A stretch of DNA of 64,000 bases from Flaveria trinervia (lineage: Eukaryota > Streptophyta > Magnoliopsida > Asterales > Asteraceae), in NCBI GenBank assembly GCA_025506515.1, contig CM046444.1, positions 68,737,068 to 68,801,067 on the forward strand. The letters run 5' to 3'. Shown here piece by piece: positions 55,231-64,000 of this stretch. A program made the position numbers and the translations under genes. The notes below the pieces were generated by a model, which saw nothing but the letters and a program-made list of their open reading frames with translations, was not told the origin of the DNA and searched no databases. The first letter of the stretch is position 1. Each line of letters starts with the position of its first letter.

Positions 55231-56011
55231 TGTTCAACATCTTGATTCTGAGGTGGTTGTTCTAATAACTCCCGGCTCATGTCTAAACATCTATCATCCT
55301 TTGGATAATGTCATAGGTGATGTGAGATCAGGAGCTCAGACCAAAAATCAGTTGTACTCAGCTGATTATGCCTCTGTGATGGAAAAGGGATACCTTCATG
55401 ATGGTGCCTATCGTTGCTTTGTGTCTCAGTTGAGCCAAAGTATGTTAGTGAAGTCCTGAATGATGAGGCATGGGTGAGTGCCATGCAAGAAGAACTTCTT
55501 CAGTTCAAGAAGTTGGGTGTATGGACTCTAGTGGATAGACCTAAAGGTGCTAAGGTCTTTGTCACCAAATGGGTCTTGAAATGCAAGAAAGATGATCAAG
55601 GAGTGATCATCAAAATAAGGCTCGGCTTGTGGTTTAGGGATTTCGACAAGTTAAGGGTATTGACTACAATGAAGTGTTTGCACCTGTGGCAAGGATGGAA
55701 GCAATCCGCATCTTCCTTGCCTATGCATCTTATATGAAGATCAAAGTTTATCAATTAGATGTGAAGAGTGCATTCCTTCATGGTGAGATTTGAGAGACAG
55801 CGTATGTCAGTCAACCCGAGGAATTTGAGGATCTATATCATCGAAACAGAGTTTACAAACTCAACAAGGGGCTCTATGGGCTTCATGAAGCTCCAAGGGC
55901 CTGGTATGAGAAACTCTCGACTCATCTTGTGAAACACGGTTTTTGTAGGGGAGTCATTGACTGTACATTGTTTATCAAGGAAAAAGATGGGGATTTACTG
56001 CCTGTACAAAT
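55231..56011 (+). pseudogene. Element B2 reverse transcriptase, cut by element E
   Basis: Copia RT: DEAWVSAMQEELLQFKKLGV, TKWVLKCKKDDQGVI, then after a frameshift near 55620 EVFAPVARMEAIRIFLAYAS, YQLDVKSAFLHGEI with a stop, and YGLHEAPRAWYEKLSTHLVK near 55880-55930. The conserved Lys-Gln of YGLKQAP is changed to His-Glu. It stops at VQI just before the catalytic YVDD, where element E begins. Confidence 0.87.
56007..56011. other. Presumed left target duplication of element E
   Basis: CAAAT directly before the E LTR. The right copy is outside the window, so it cannot be confirmed. Confidence 0.4.
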
Positions 56012-56982
56012 TGTTGGATTCTTTATGCCCAAGACACATAGAACATTGATGTGGTTAGTACATTATGATCCAAGTCAGGTCATACCCAATAACAAGCTTA
56101 GCAAACACCAAATAATATTTAATTGATGATATGATCATGCAATTAAATAAATACACCAATTTAGAAAATGGGTTTTTTAAATAAGTTGCATATGAGATTG
56201 AACAACTTATATGGATATTTTGTTCATGGATATTATTTGTAATGTTGTTTAATTTAGTTAAATAACATCAAATAATAGAAGTGTGTGTATGTTATATAAT
56301 TAAAAGGTTAATTATATATCTATTTTAATCAAATAGTTTAAAAAGGATTAAAAGGGATTTTTTGGGGGGAAACTAAAAAAGAGAGATTAGGTTCGGCCAC
56401 CCCTCCTAAGGGGTTTCTCTCCTTTGTTTTCCTTTTGAGGTTTTGAGACTTTGTATCTCCTTGTATCTCCTAGAACAAACACACACTCCATCCAGTTCTC
56501 TCTCTCATTTTTGCAAAAGGGTCACAAGAACACAAACTCTTCTTTTGTAGAAGGTCCACGGCTGAAACAAGGCTCCAGCAGCCTCCTTGATTGTTCACGG
56601 CTAGAACAAGACTCCAGCAGCCTTCTTGATCCGATTTTGGTGCTCAAATCCTAGCAACAAGGTGCTTGCTTGATGCTTGTGGGTATGGATGCTTGAGGAC
56701 ATCTTTCCTTGATGTTTTGGCTGTTCAACAACATCATCTTCTTCACCAAAATCGTTTTCTGCAGCTTTACTAAAGGTAGTATGTATGGTTTGTTTTGGGT
56801 TGTTATCTCTTGTTGATAGCTAGTTCAAACACATATAAATGATCCTATGTTCTTGGGTTTGTTGATGTTTTGTTATTAGCCTTAATTTTCAGATTACTAA
56901 TGATAATTTTAAGGTTACATTTCGCTGCGTTTTCATAGTTTAAAAGGTTAAACTACTTTGATATGGTCCAACAAACCCAACA
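56012..56982 (+). repeat. 5' LTR of element E
   Basis: TGTTGGATTC...AAACCCAACA, 971 bp. The inner end is set by comparison with element B, whose LTR ends CCCAACA before its primer site. No clear single TATA box; AT-rich TTATATAATTAAAA lies near 56294-56312. Confidence 0.85.
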
Positions 56983-56984
56983 TT

Positions 56985-57000
56985 TGCATCTAGAGTTGGA
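56985..57000 (+). other. Degenerate primer binding site of element E
   Basis: TTGCATCTAGAGTTGG at the position of B's TGGCATCAAGAGC; several mismatches to the Met-tRNA site. It looks decayed or altered. Confidence 0.45.
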
Positions 57001-58446
57001 TATGTGGATGACTAGTTTCTTTTGTTCTTGTAAAATTGGTTTTATGGGGCTTTAAAAACCAAAAGGGGATGTTTTGTGGTGATGTTATAAATCCCCAACC
57101 TTTCAAGGTTATATCTAACATGCTTGTGATTAAACCTTGAAAGAAAGATATCAAGTGGTTGATTATGTTTTTGTTTGGACAAAGACCCTAAATTCTTGGT
57201 TTATGTTGGCTGAAAATTTAGGGTCATATGGGAATTTATTTGGTTCTTGTATGATTGTATATGATGTTTCATATTGGTGTATAACCTAGCCTTGACCTTG
57301 TGTTGATTTGGTTTTATATGGATGTTTGTTTTGGTTGATTTCATTCTTATGGGTTGTAATAATTATTCCTCTGTGCTTGTATTTGGATGTAATTTATTTA
57401 TTCATTCATTTTTGATGTAATAGATAGATTAAGTATGTTTTCCTTTATTAGAAAATTTGTATTAGGATATAAATTTTGTAAAATAAGATGCACAAGATGG
57501 AAGCACAAAAGGAAGACACAAGAGAAGGACTTGAAGCATTTGGATGCAAGTTCAAATGGGGGTCTTTGGAGATCTTATCTTTGTGTTGTGTTCAACCCTT
57601 AGGAAAGACCAAATGATAACACTTTTGATGGCAAACAAGTGTTGTCGACATAGTGGCTATGGTTATGCACATGTGGTTGTTTGATATTTGCTTGTTTGAT
57701 TGTTCATTTTATGTTGATTGTTTGATATATGGATATGCTTAACAATCTAAATAAATTATCACAACAAGCTGAATTTTTTGGTTCCTAATCATTAAGTGAC
57801 TAATAAAAGGTTATTAAAAGGATTAATGATTTCAAAATAAAAGAGGTTTCATTAAAAGAGAACCATAGGGTTTCATGTATTTGAAAGCATGCGAATACAA
57901 GGTACATAGAGTTTTCATAACTAGAATTAATGGAAACTTAAATCCCTTTAGAAAAAATTTAAACACCATACTTTTACATGACACTCGAATCATTTGAGAA
58001 CTACTTGTGGGATAAAGGTCACCTAACCACTTTTAGGGAACTTGTGTGTTTGAGGTGAGCTTAACATACTTCTGGGATAAAGGTCACCTGACCACTTGTA
58101 TGTGTAAACTCACACGTGTGTGTAAGTAGGACGGCTTGAATTGGAAACCATGTGCATAGGGTCACCGAAGCATGGCGTACAATGGTGTTGATGGGATTTT
58201 ACATGCCGACTAAACATAAGATGTTTAATCAATCCTTAAAGCTAGAAGTTGCAATAGGTTGCAATGGTCAATTGTTGACTACCTTGTTAATTTAAATAAT
58301 GGGATAAAGGTCACCTAACCATCATTTAAATGTAACGTTGGATTCTAGATATTAATTATTAATTGTCTATGAGACGTGTAAAGGGTATTAATAATTAAAA
58401 TGCATCTTTTCAGAAATACTAAAATGAACTTTGTAATTTTGTAGTA
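57001..58446 (+). other. Leader of element E
   Basis: A long non-coding leader of about 1.4 kb. It contains three copies of GGGATAAAGGTCACCTAACC (58009, 58074 with one change, 58301). I see no supported ORF. Confidence 0.7.
58008..58322 (+). repeat. Three-copy direct repeat in leader of E
   Basis: GGGATAAAGGTCACCTAACC with at most one change starts at 58009, 58074 and 58301. Flanks differ between copies, so only the short core is shared. Confidence 0.9.
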
Positions 58447-59370
58447 ATGGCCGCAAACAATAATGCTACCACCCCGACTGTCCTTACCCTATCACTGAGA
58501 ATAATCTTAGAAAGGGATCGTCTTAACCATAATAACTTTATGGACTAGTATCAAAACTTGAGAATTGTTCTCAAGTAAGAGAAAAGGGCCTATGTCCTTG
58601 GCGATCCTATTCCTGACCAACCCGACACTGAGGATGTTGAGGCCTATGACGATTGGCTTCGATACACTGAGGATTCCATGCAGGTTTCCTGCCTCATGTT
58701 GGGAACTATGATTCCCGAACTCCAAAATGATTTGGAGCATCTTGGGGCATATGACATTCTTACCCAGTTGAAGGAAATGTTCCTTCAACAAGCTAGGGTA
58801 GAGCGCTTCGAAACGGTTCGAGCACTTCATGCGTGTCACATCGAAGAGACCTAATCGGTATCATCCTATGTTCTTAAGATGAAAAGCCACGTTGATCGCC
58901 TTGAGCGGCTTAATTGTCCCGTGTCAAAGAAGTTAGCCACAGATTTGATCCTTGATGGCCTAACTAAAAGGTTTGAGACGTTCATAATGAATTACAATAT
59001 GAACGGGTGGGTCAAGAGTATTGGTGAGGTTCACGCAATGCTCAAAACAACCGAGGTAGGGATGGGTAGAAAGGTTCTACATGTTCTCTCGATCAATGAG
59101 GGAGGCAATAAGAAAAGGCCATTCCCTAATCCCAAGGAAAATGTTGCCAAAGGAAAGGGGCACATCAAAGGAAAGGGGAAAAGAAAGGCTAAAGTGGAAA
59201 CTCCAAAGCCTAAGTTTAAGAAGCCTAAGGTAACGGAGAAAGATCCATGCTTTGAGTGTGGAGAGATAGGACATTGGAAAAGGAATTGTCCAACCTATCT
59301 CAAAGAGTTGAGAAACAAGAGGGATGCTTGGAAAACCTCATGTACAACTTTCATAATTCATATTGGTTGA
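58447..59370 (+). pseudogene. Element E gag
   Basis: The ATG 58447 begins MAANNNATTPTVLTLSLRII. The copia Gag domain reads ERDRLNHNNFMD, stop, YQNLRIVLK, stop, then DWLRYTEDSMQVSCLMLGTM and LKEMFLQQARVERFETVRAL. After another stop (58852) the open stretch 58879-59370 has MKSHVDRLERLNCPVSKKLA, a Lys-rich region and the knuckle CFECGEIGHWKRNC at 59250-59291. Several stops are consistent with G-to-A change of Trp or Gln codons. Gag and protease share one frame, with TGA at 59368-59370 between them. Confidence 0.85.
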
Positions 59371-59930
59371 AATGTTATTTCTTCAAACACATGGGTATTG
59401 GATACCGGATGTGGAACTCTTTTTTGCAATTTGTTGCAGGGGTTCATAGGAAATAAGCACTTCAAGAAGGGAGACACAAGTCTCTACATGGGCAACGGAA
59501 CAAAAGTTGATGTCGAAGCCCAGGAGACAATATTTTGAAATTTTCAAATAGTTTGGAAGTTGTCATTAAGAACATAATTATGATTTCCCTTTTAAAACAG
59601 TGTACTTATGAATTAAACTTTGTTAACAATGGTATTTATGTTTGTATGGATGATGTATTTTATTTCAAGGCTATGCCTTTTAATGGAATCTATGAATTGG
59701 TTCATGATGATTCATCCTATAATAGCTCATTATACCAAATAAGCACCAAGAAATTTAAAATGGGTTTAAGTGATTCTTATCTTTGGCATTGTCGTCTTGG
59801 TCACATAAACAAGAATCGGATTCAAACACCTCAAAAGAATGGTCTTTCGAAAAGCAAATGAAAATGTTTCATTCGATAAGTGTGAATCTTGTTTACAAGC
59901 TAGATGACCAAGTCGTCCTTTAGTGGCACT
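59371..59930 (+). pseudogene. Element E protease and GAG-pre-integrase domain
   Basis: Active site TWVLDTGCGTLFCN at about 59388-59430 (catalytic D-T-G). Then NKHFKKGDTSLYMGNGTKVD and, after a frameshift near 59530, IYVCMDDVFYF and FKMGLSDSYLWHCRLGHINK (GAG-pre-integrase) near 59755-59815. Further breaks near 59830-59900. Confidence 0.82.
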
Positions 59931-60780
59931 AACGAGAGGGCAAAAGACTTATTGGGAATCATATATTGTATGTGGCCTTTTTAAGACAATGACTAGAAAT
60001 GGTGAAAGATACTTCATTACCTTTATCGACGATTATAGTCGCTATGGTTATGTGTACATGATGACACATAGACATGGAGCTTTTGAAATGTTCAAAATCT
60101 TCAAGAAAGAAGTAGAAAATCAACTCAATAAAACTATCAAAGTTCTTCGTTCAGGTGAATACCTTGGTCATGCTTTTCAGTACCATCTAAGAAGTTGTGG
60201 GATCGTCCCATAACTTACTCCACCTGGAACACCACAATATAATGGTTTGTCTAAGAGCAGAAATCAAACTCTATTGGATATGGTTCAATCTGTGATGGCT
60301 ATAAGCTCACTACCTCTATCATTTTGGGGTTTCACAATGCCCACGGTGGCTCGTAGTATGAATATGGCCATGACCAAGATAGTCGATTCACTAAGTGTAT
60401 ATTTGTTGGATATCCCAAAGATTGTATAGGATACTACTTCTTTGATCCAACAGAGCAAGAATAATTATTGCTCGAAAGGCTGAGTTCTTGGAAACTAAGT
60501 TCTTTGATCCAACAGATCCAACAGGGATAACGTATAGAATACTGGAATCTTGATGAGGATCAAAATCCACAAGTTGATACACGTTTGGTTGACACTAGCA
60601 ATCAACAAAAGGTTATTGATGATGATCAAGAGGTTGATCAATACACACAAAACGTTCGCATACCATTGTAGAGTTAGCATTCACCTGAAAGATATGGATC
60701 TTTCATGAATGGATGCTATGTGGTTGACTCTGATGAGTCAACTACATACCATGAAGCTATGTTCAATTTGGATTGTGACA
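59931..60780 (+). pseudogene. Element E integrase
   Basis: Core: VCGLFKTMTRNGERYFITFI, DDYSRYGYVYMM (first Asp), then VLRSGEYLGHAFQYHLRSCG, where the conserved SD of the second Asp is lost, then LTPPGTPQYNGLSKSRNQTL, where the catalytic Glu position reads Lys, and LLDMVQSVMAISSLPLSFWG. Stops and frameshifts near 60212 and 60427. Even without frameshifts the visible catalytic changes would inactivate it. Confidence 0.82.
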
Positions 60781-61510
60781 AATGGCTAGATGCCATGACC
60801 ATTAAGATGCAATCCTTGTATGACAATCAAGTTTAGGAATTGGTTTACCCTCCACGTAACTCCAAACCGGTTGGATGCAAATGGGTTTTAAGAAGAAAAT
60901 AGATATACATGGAAACTTGGATACTTACAAAGCAAGACTTATAGCGAAAGGTTTCACTCAAAATCAAGGGCTTGATTATGATGAAATTTTCTTGCCTGTG
61001 GCAATGCTAAAGTCAATTAGGATACTATTTGCCATAGCTGCATATTATGACTATGAGATTTGGCAAATGGATGACAAAACCGCTTTTCTTAATGGACATG
61101 TCGAAGAGATTGTCCATATGGTTCAGCTTGATGGTTTTGTCAGTCCACAACATCCTAAAAGGTATGCAAGTTAAAGAAGTCAATCTATGGATTGAATCTA
61201 GCATCGAGAAGTTTGAATCAACATTTTGATGAAGAGATCAAAATTTGGTTTCATCAAGAACGCTGACGAGGCTTGTGTATATACAAAGGCTAGTGGGAGC
61301 ATAATAACGTTCTTAGTATTGTATGTTGATGACATGCTAACTTTTGGAAATGATATTCCAACGATGGAAGGTGTTAAAACTTGGCTTGGAAGTAGTTTTT
61401 CCATAAAATCTCGGTGAAGCCGCCTATATTTTGGGAATATAGATCTATAGGGATAGATTGAGGTGGTTGATAGGTTTAAATCAAAGTGCATATATTAATA
61501 AAGTCTTGAA
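60781..61510 (+). pseudogene. Element E reverse transcriptase
   Basis: Copia RT: CKWVLRRKIDIHGNLDTYKA, RLIAKGFTQNQGLDYDEIF, AMLKSIRILFAIAAYYDYEI, QMDDKTAFLNGHVEEIVHMV (second Asp region), then after breaks near 61170 KSKFGFIKN-type sequence and the catalytic VLYVDDMLTFGNDI near 61317-61358. It ends with a decayed thumb. Several frameshifts. Confidence 0.85.
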
Positions 61511-61619
61511 AAGGTTCAAGATGGAAAAACTCTGAGAAAGGTATGGTACCTATTCAAAGAGGGACATATTGAGTACATCTCAATGTCCAAGCTCAAAGGA
61601 TGAGCAAGATCGAACGAAG

Positions 61620-62035
61620 GACATCCCATATGCATCAGCTATAGGATCCATCATGCGATGATATGCACTAGATTAGAAGTGTCATGCGCGTTAATCATGA
61701 CGAGCAGATATCAGTAGCATCCAGGTAATAGCCATTGGATGGTTATTAAAAGTATATTGAAATACCTTAGGAGGACAAAGGAATGTTTCTAATATATGGA
61801 TCTGATGAAGAGGAACTTGTTGTAAAGGGTTACACGGATGCGAGTTCTAAACCGTTCGAGATGGTCCTCGATCACAATCAGGGTATGTCTCCATTATGAA
61901 TGGAGTAGCATTGTCCACTACAAAACACGAATACATTGCCGCATCATTAGAAGCTCAGGTAGCTGCATGGATAATGGAAATCTTTGGGCCCCACATAGTA
62001 AAAAGTAAAGATTTTTATAAAGATATCGGAATATT
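61620..62035 (+). pseudogene. Element E RNase H, decayed
   Basis: Fragments in order: KYASAIGSIM-like sequence near 61630, EEELVVKGYTDASSKPF near 61812-61860 (first catalytic Asp), then after a frameshift ALSTTKHEYIAASLEAQVAA near 61910-61965 (catalytic Glu) and WIMEIFGPHIVKSKDF. It stops at TAA near 62035. Confidence 0.75.
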
Positions 62036-62127
62036 TTAAATGGTTTTTAACCTTACCGCCACTGTCACATCTTACCCCACACCATCTTTTCACCTTATCC
62101 ATAACCCCAAAACCTGCCATTCTACCA

Positions 62128-62136
62128 TTTAAATAA
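62128..62136 (+). promoter_or_regulatory. TATA-like sequence before the aORF of element E
   Basis: TTTAAATAA about 105 bp before the aORF ATG, followed by a pyrimidine-rich stretch, an arrangement like that of element D at 49807. Inference only. Confidence 0.35.
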
Positions 62137-62240
62137 TCCCGACTCTTCACTTTAATCTTTTTTATCAAATTTACCGTCGAAAGTTTCCTTCATCCCTAAT
62201 TCACCCTGCTCAAACTTGTTTCATCATCCTCTTTCTCACA

Positions 62241-63327
62241 ATGGCACTCAACCCACAACATAACCAAGTTGCATTCCTTGACTCTACCAAGGATGCTGAC
62301 TTCTTAGACATTATCTCCTTTCTTACCCAATATACCTACTTTACTGCTCTGATAGTGAACCCCACCGTTTACTTAAATCACATGGAAGAATCTTAGGGTA
62401 ACGGTCAGATAGTACTCCTAAATGTAGTTAGGGTTATTAGGTCGAACATTTCTGGCCATGAGTTAATCATTACTGAACAAGTCATCCAGGAGCATATGGA
62501 GTTCCATGATAAAGGCGCTCCTACTAAGTTCCCCAAATTAGACCTAGATGACACATATCTCTAAATGGGATATGGTGGAGATGTTAGTGGATCTACAGTG
62601 TACAAGTTCAATTTCTCCTACAACTGGAAGTTCATACGTCACATTGTTCTCCATTGTTTGTCTAACAGGTCTGGGGGATGGGATCAAATCCCATATGTAC
62701 TAGGCTACCTAGTTCATGGATTGTTGAAGAGCCTCTCTTTCCACTACTCAAGGTTTGTGCTTACTAATCTTATGGGAAACCTTCAAAAGGACATATTCTT
62801 TATGTATCCTAGATTCATCCAACACATAGTCAATTGTGAGTTGGACCTGAGTAAACTTGTCTGTGCAACTACTCTGCATGTTCCTCAAATGAGGCTGACC
62901 ATTATCAAGATCCTCAAGAGAATGTCCACCAATTTCAGTAGAAGACACACTATGCTTCTTCCGGGTATGATTGAGCCAATGGCTCCTAGTGACATCCCTG
63001 TTCACCCTATCATTGCTAGAACCTCCTACTCACCCTATCAAACACACATATTAGAGATGCTAACGAACACTTGCTCAATCTATTCTGATTAAGCAAGCCC
63101 CTCCTATTCAAACCAAAAAGACTAAAGTGGAACCATGGGCTCCCACTCAGTCAAAGGTCTCATCATCCTTCTCATTTGACCTCAATATGGAATTTGTGTC
63201 TCCTCAATCTGAATTCTCTTATCCCCAAACCCAGTCCATAAGCCCTCAAGATGAGTCCCAACAATCTCCAAAGAAACCAAAAAGGGACAACCCCACCAAA
63301 GGCTCAATGCCAATAGACATTCACTAA
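62241..63327 (+). pseudogene. aORF of element E
   Basis: The ATG 62241 follows a CT-rich leader and begins MALNPQHNQVAFLDSTKDAD. Stops at 62394-62396 and 62562-62564 interrupt it. The stretch 62565-63092 (175 codons) holds NWKFIRHIVLHCLSNRSGGW, then DQI, and MYPRFIQHIVNCELDLSKLV, aligning with D (WDQM; RWILYPRFIMAII) and C (FDEM). A frameshift near 63090 leads to a Ser/Pro/Gln-rich part (FDLNMEFVSPQSEFSYPQTQ) with KKPKRD, ending at TAA 63325-63327. It is much shorter than the aORF of D. Function unknown. Confidence 0.7.
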
Positions 63328-63474
63328 CTTCTGGTTTAGTGGCTTCACTTCGCTATCCTTTACTGACCTTTTAATTAGAACTGATGAGGAGATTACGTCT
63401 CTTCATGGCAATGAAGTTGATCCACAACACCCTTTATCAGATTAACAGAGCCTAGAGGGATCTCTTGTCTTTAG
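63328..63474 (+). other. 3' untranslated stretch of element E
   Basis: Short non-coding region. No strong polypurine tract; AGAGGGATC near 63454 is the best candidate. Confidence 0.45.
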
Positions 63475-64000
63475 TGTTGGATTCTTTATGCCCAAGACAC
63501 ATAGAACATTGATATGGTTAGTACGTTATGATCCAAGTCGGGTCATACCCAATAACAAGCTTAGCAAACACCAATTAATATTTAATTGATGATATGATCA
63601 TGCAATTAAATAAATTCACCAATTTAGAAAATGGGTTTTCTAAATAAGTTGCATATGAGATTGAACAACTTATATGGATATTTTGTTCTTGGATATTATT
63701 TGTAATGTTGTTTAGTTTAGTTAAATAACATCAAATAATAAAAGTGTGTATTTGTTATATAATTAAAAGGTTAATTATATACCTATCTTAAACAACTAGT
63801 TTGACAAAAATATAAAAGAGAGTTTTGGGGGGAAAACCCAAAGTGTTTTGGATTTTTGGCCGCCCCCTTAGATGGGGCTCTCTCCTTTTGTTTTCTTTGA
63901 GGTCTTGGAACCTTACAACACCTACAACACACACACTCCATCCTCTCTCTCTCTCACATGCAAGGACCACCAAAACAAAAGGTTTTCTCCTTTTCTTGAA
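63475..64000 (+). repeat. 3' LTR of element E, first 526 bp
   Basis: TGTTGGATTCTTTATGCCC repeats the 5' LTR start and continues with the same sequence to the window edge; about 445 bp should lie beyond. Confidence 0.92.

Larger units (their letters stand above)
24599..56011 (+). mobile_element. Element B2: host copia retrotransposon split by insertions H, D and E
   Basis: B2 has a 5' LTR (24599-25287), primer site and gag-pol on the plus strand. Its own sequence is 24599-29086, 41740-41835 and 54299-56011. Removing H with one copy of its target duplication restores the frame leading into LHMDLFG; removing D restores the frame through DDYSRF. E cuts it just before the RT catalytic motif, and the rest must lie beyond the window. 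It also has its own point damage (stops and frameshifts), so it was probably old before or after being split. It belongs with the SIRE-like copia group by RT style; inference. Confidence 0.88.
56012..64000 (+). mobile_element. Element E: Ty1/copia retrotransposon with aORF, 3' LTR cut by window edge
   Basis: 5' LTR at 56012-56982, long leader, gag, protease, integrase, RT, RNase H, an additional ORF and the first 526 bp of the 3' LTR. The first 190 bp of the two LTRs differ at about six positions. Gag style (RDRLNHNNFMD...NLRIVLK) and integrase differ from D and B2, so it is a different copia lineage, the same as element B. Many stops and frameshifts. Confidence 0.9.

Noticed and set aside
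1..64000. Host protein-coding gene, tRNA or rRNA gene
   Set aside because: Every ORF with recognisable motifs belongs to a retrotransposon. I saw no tRNA or rRNA gene, but a covariance-model scan was not possible here.

Overview
This 64 kb window looks like repeat-rich, gene-poor nuclear DNA of a flowering plant. A eudicot of the daisy family (Asteraceae) is my guess from general resemblance of the elements, not proven here. I see no convincing host gene, RNA gene or CRISPR array. Nearly everything is LTR retrotransposon, mostly decayed, with several insertions nested inside others. No element has an intact gag-pol.

Layout. Element A (1-7128, minus) is a SIRE/Maximus-like Ty1/copia element whose 5' LTR is at 6240-7128 and whose 3' end lies off the left edge. 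It sits in the leader of element B (7129-8936, minus), of which only the leader and 5' LTR are visible. A short dispersed repeat (8945-9156) leads to element G (9157 to about 15600, minus), a Ty3/gypsy element with one 1.8 kb LTR and a decayed gag-PR-RT-RNase H-IN. A poorly resolved region F (about 15830-17986) follows. Element C (17987-23894, minus, TSD TATTC) has two LTRs but no recognisable gag-pol; it carries only a decayed copy of an additional ORF (aORF).

The right half is one old copia element, called B2 (plus, 5' LTR 24599-25287), opened by three later insertions. An Athila-like Ty3/gypsy element H (29087-41739, TSD AGCTT/AGCCT) sits at the GAG-pre-integrase/integrase junction. A 12.5 kb SIRE/Maximus-like element D (41836-54298, perfect TSD ATTCT) sits in the integrase. 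A third copia element E (56012 to beyond 64000) sits just before the RT catalytic motif. B2 coding is therefore split into 25625-29086, 41740-41835 and 54299-56011. A and D belong to one family, B and E to another, and C and B2 share a third LTR family.

How the parts work together. Each element encodes, or once encoded, a capsid/zinc-knuckle Gag plus protease, integrase, reverse transcriptase and RNase H, with LTRs as promoter and terminator and tRNA-complementary primer sites. The most interesting features lie outside this core. A homologous aORF sits downstream of pol in D and E and forms the whole coding content of C. In A, D and B2 a gag stop codon is followed at once by a splice-acceptor-like sequence. 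Each LTR family has its own array of near-palindromic short motifs, and in several families the motif recurs in internal untranslated DNA. Element H has three polypurine-tract-like sequences and an extra ORF with a zinc-knuckle-like motif.
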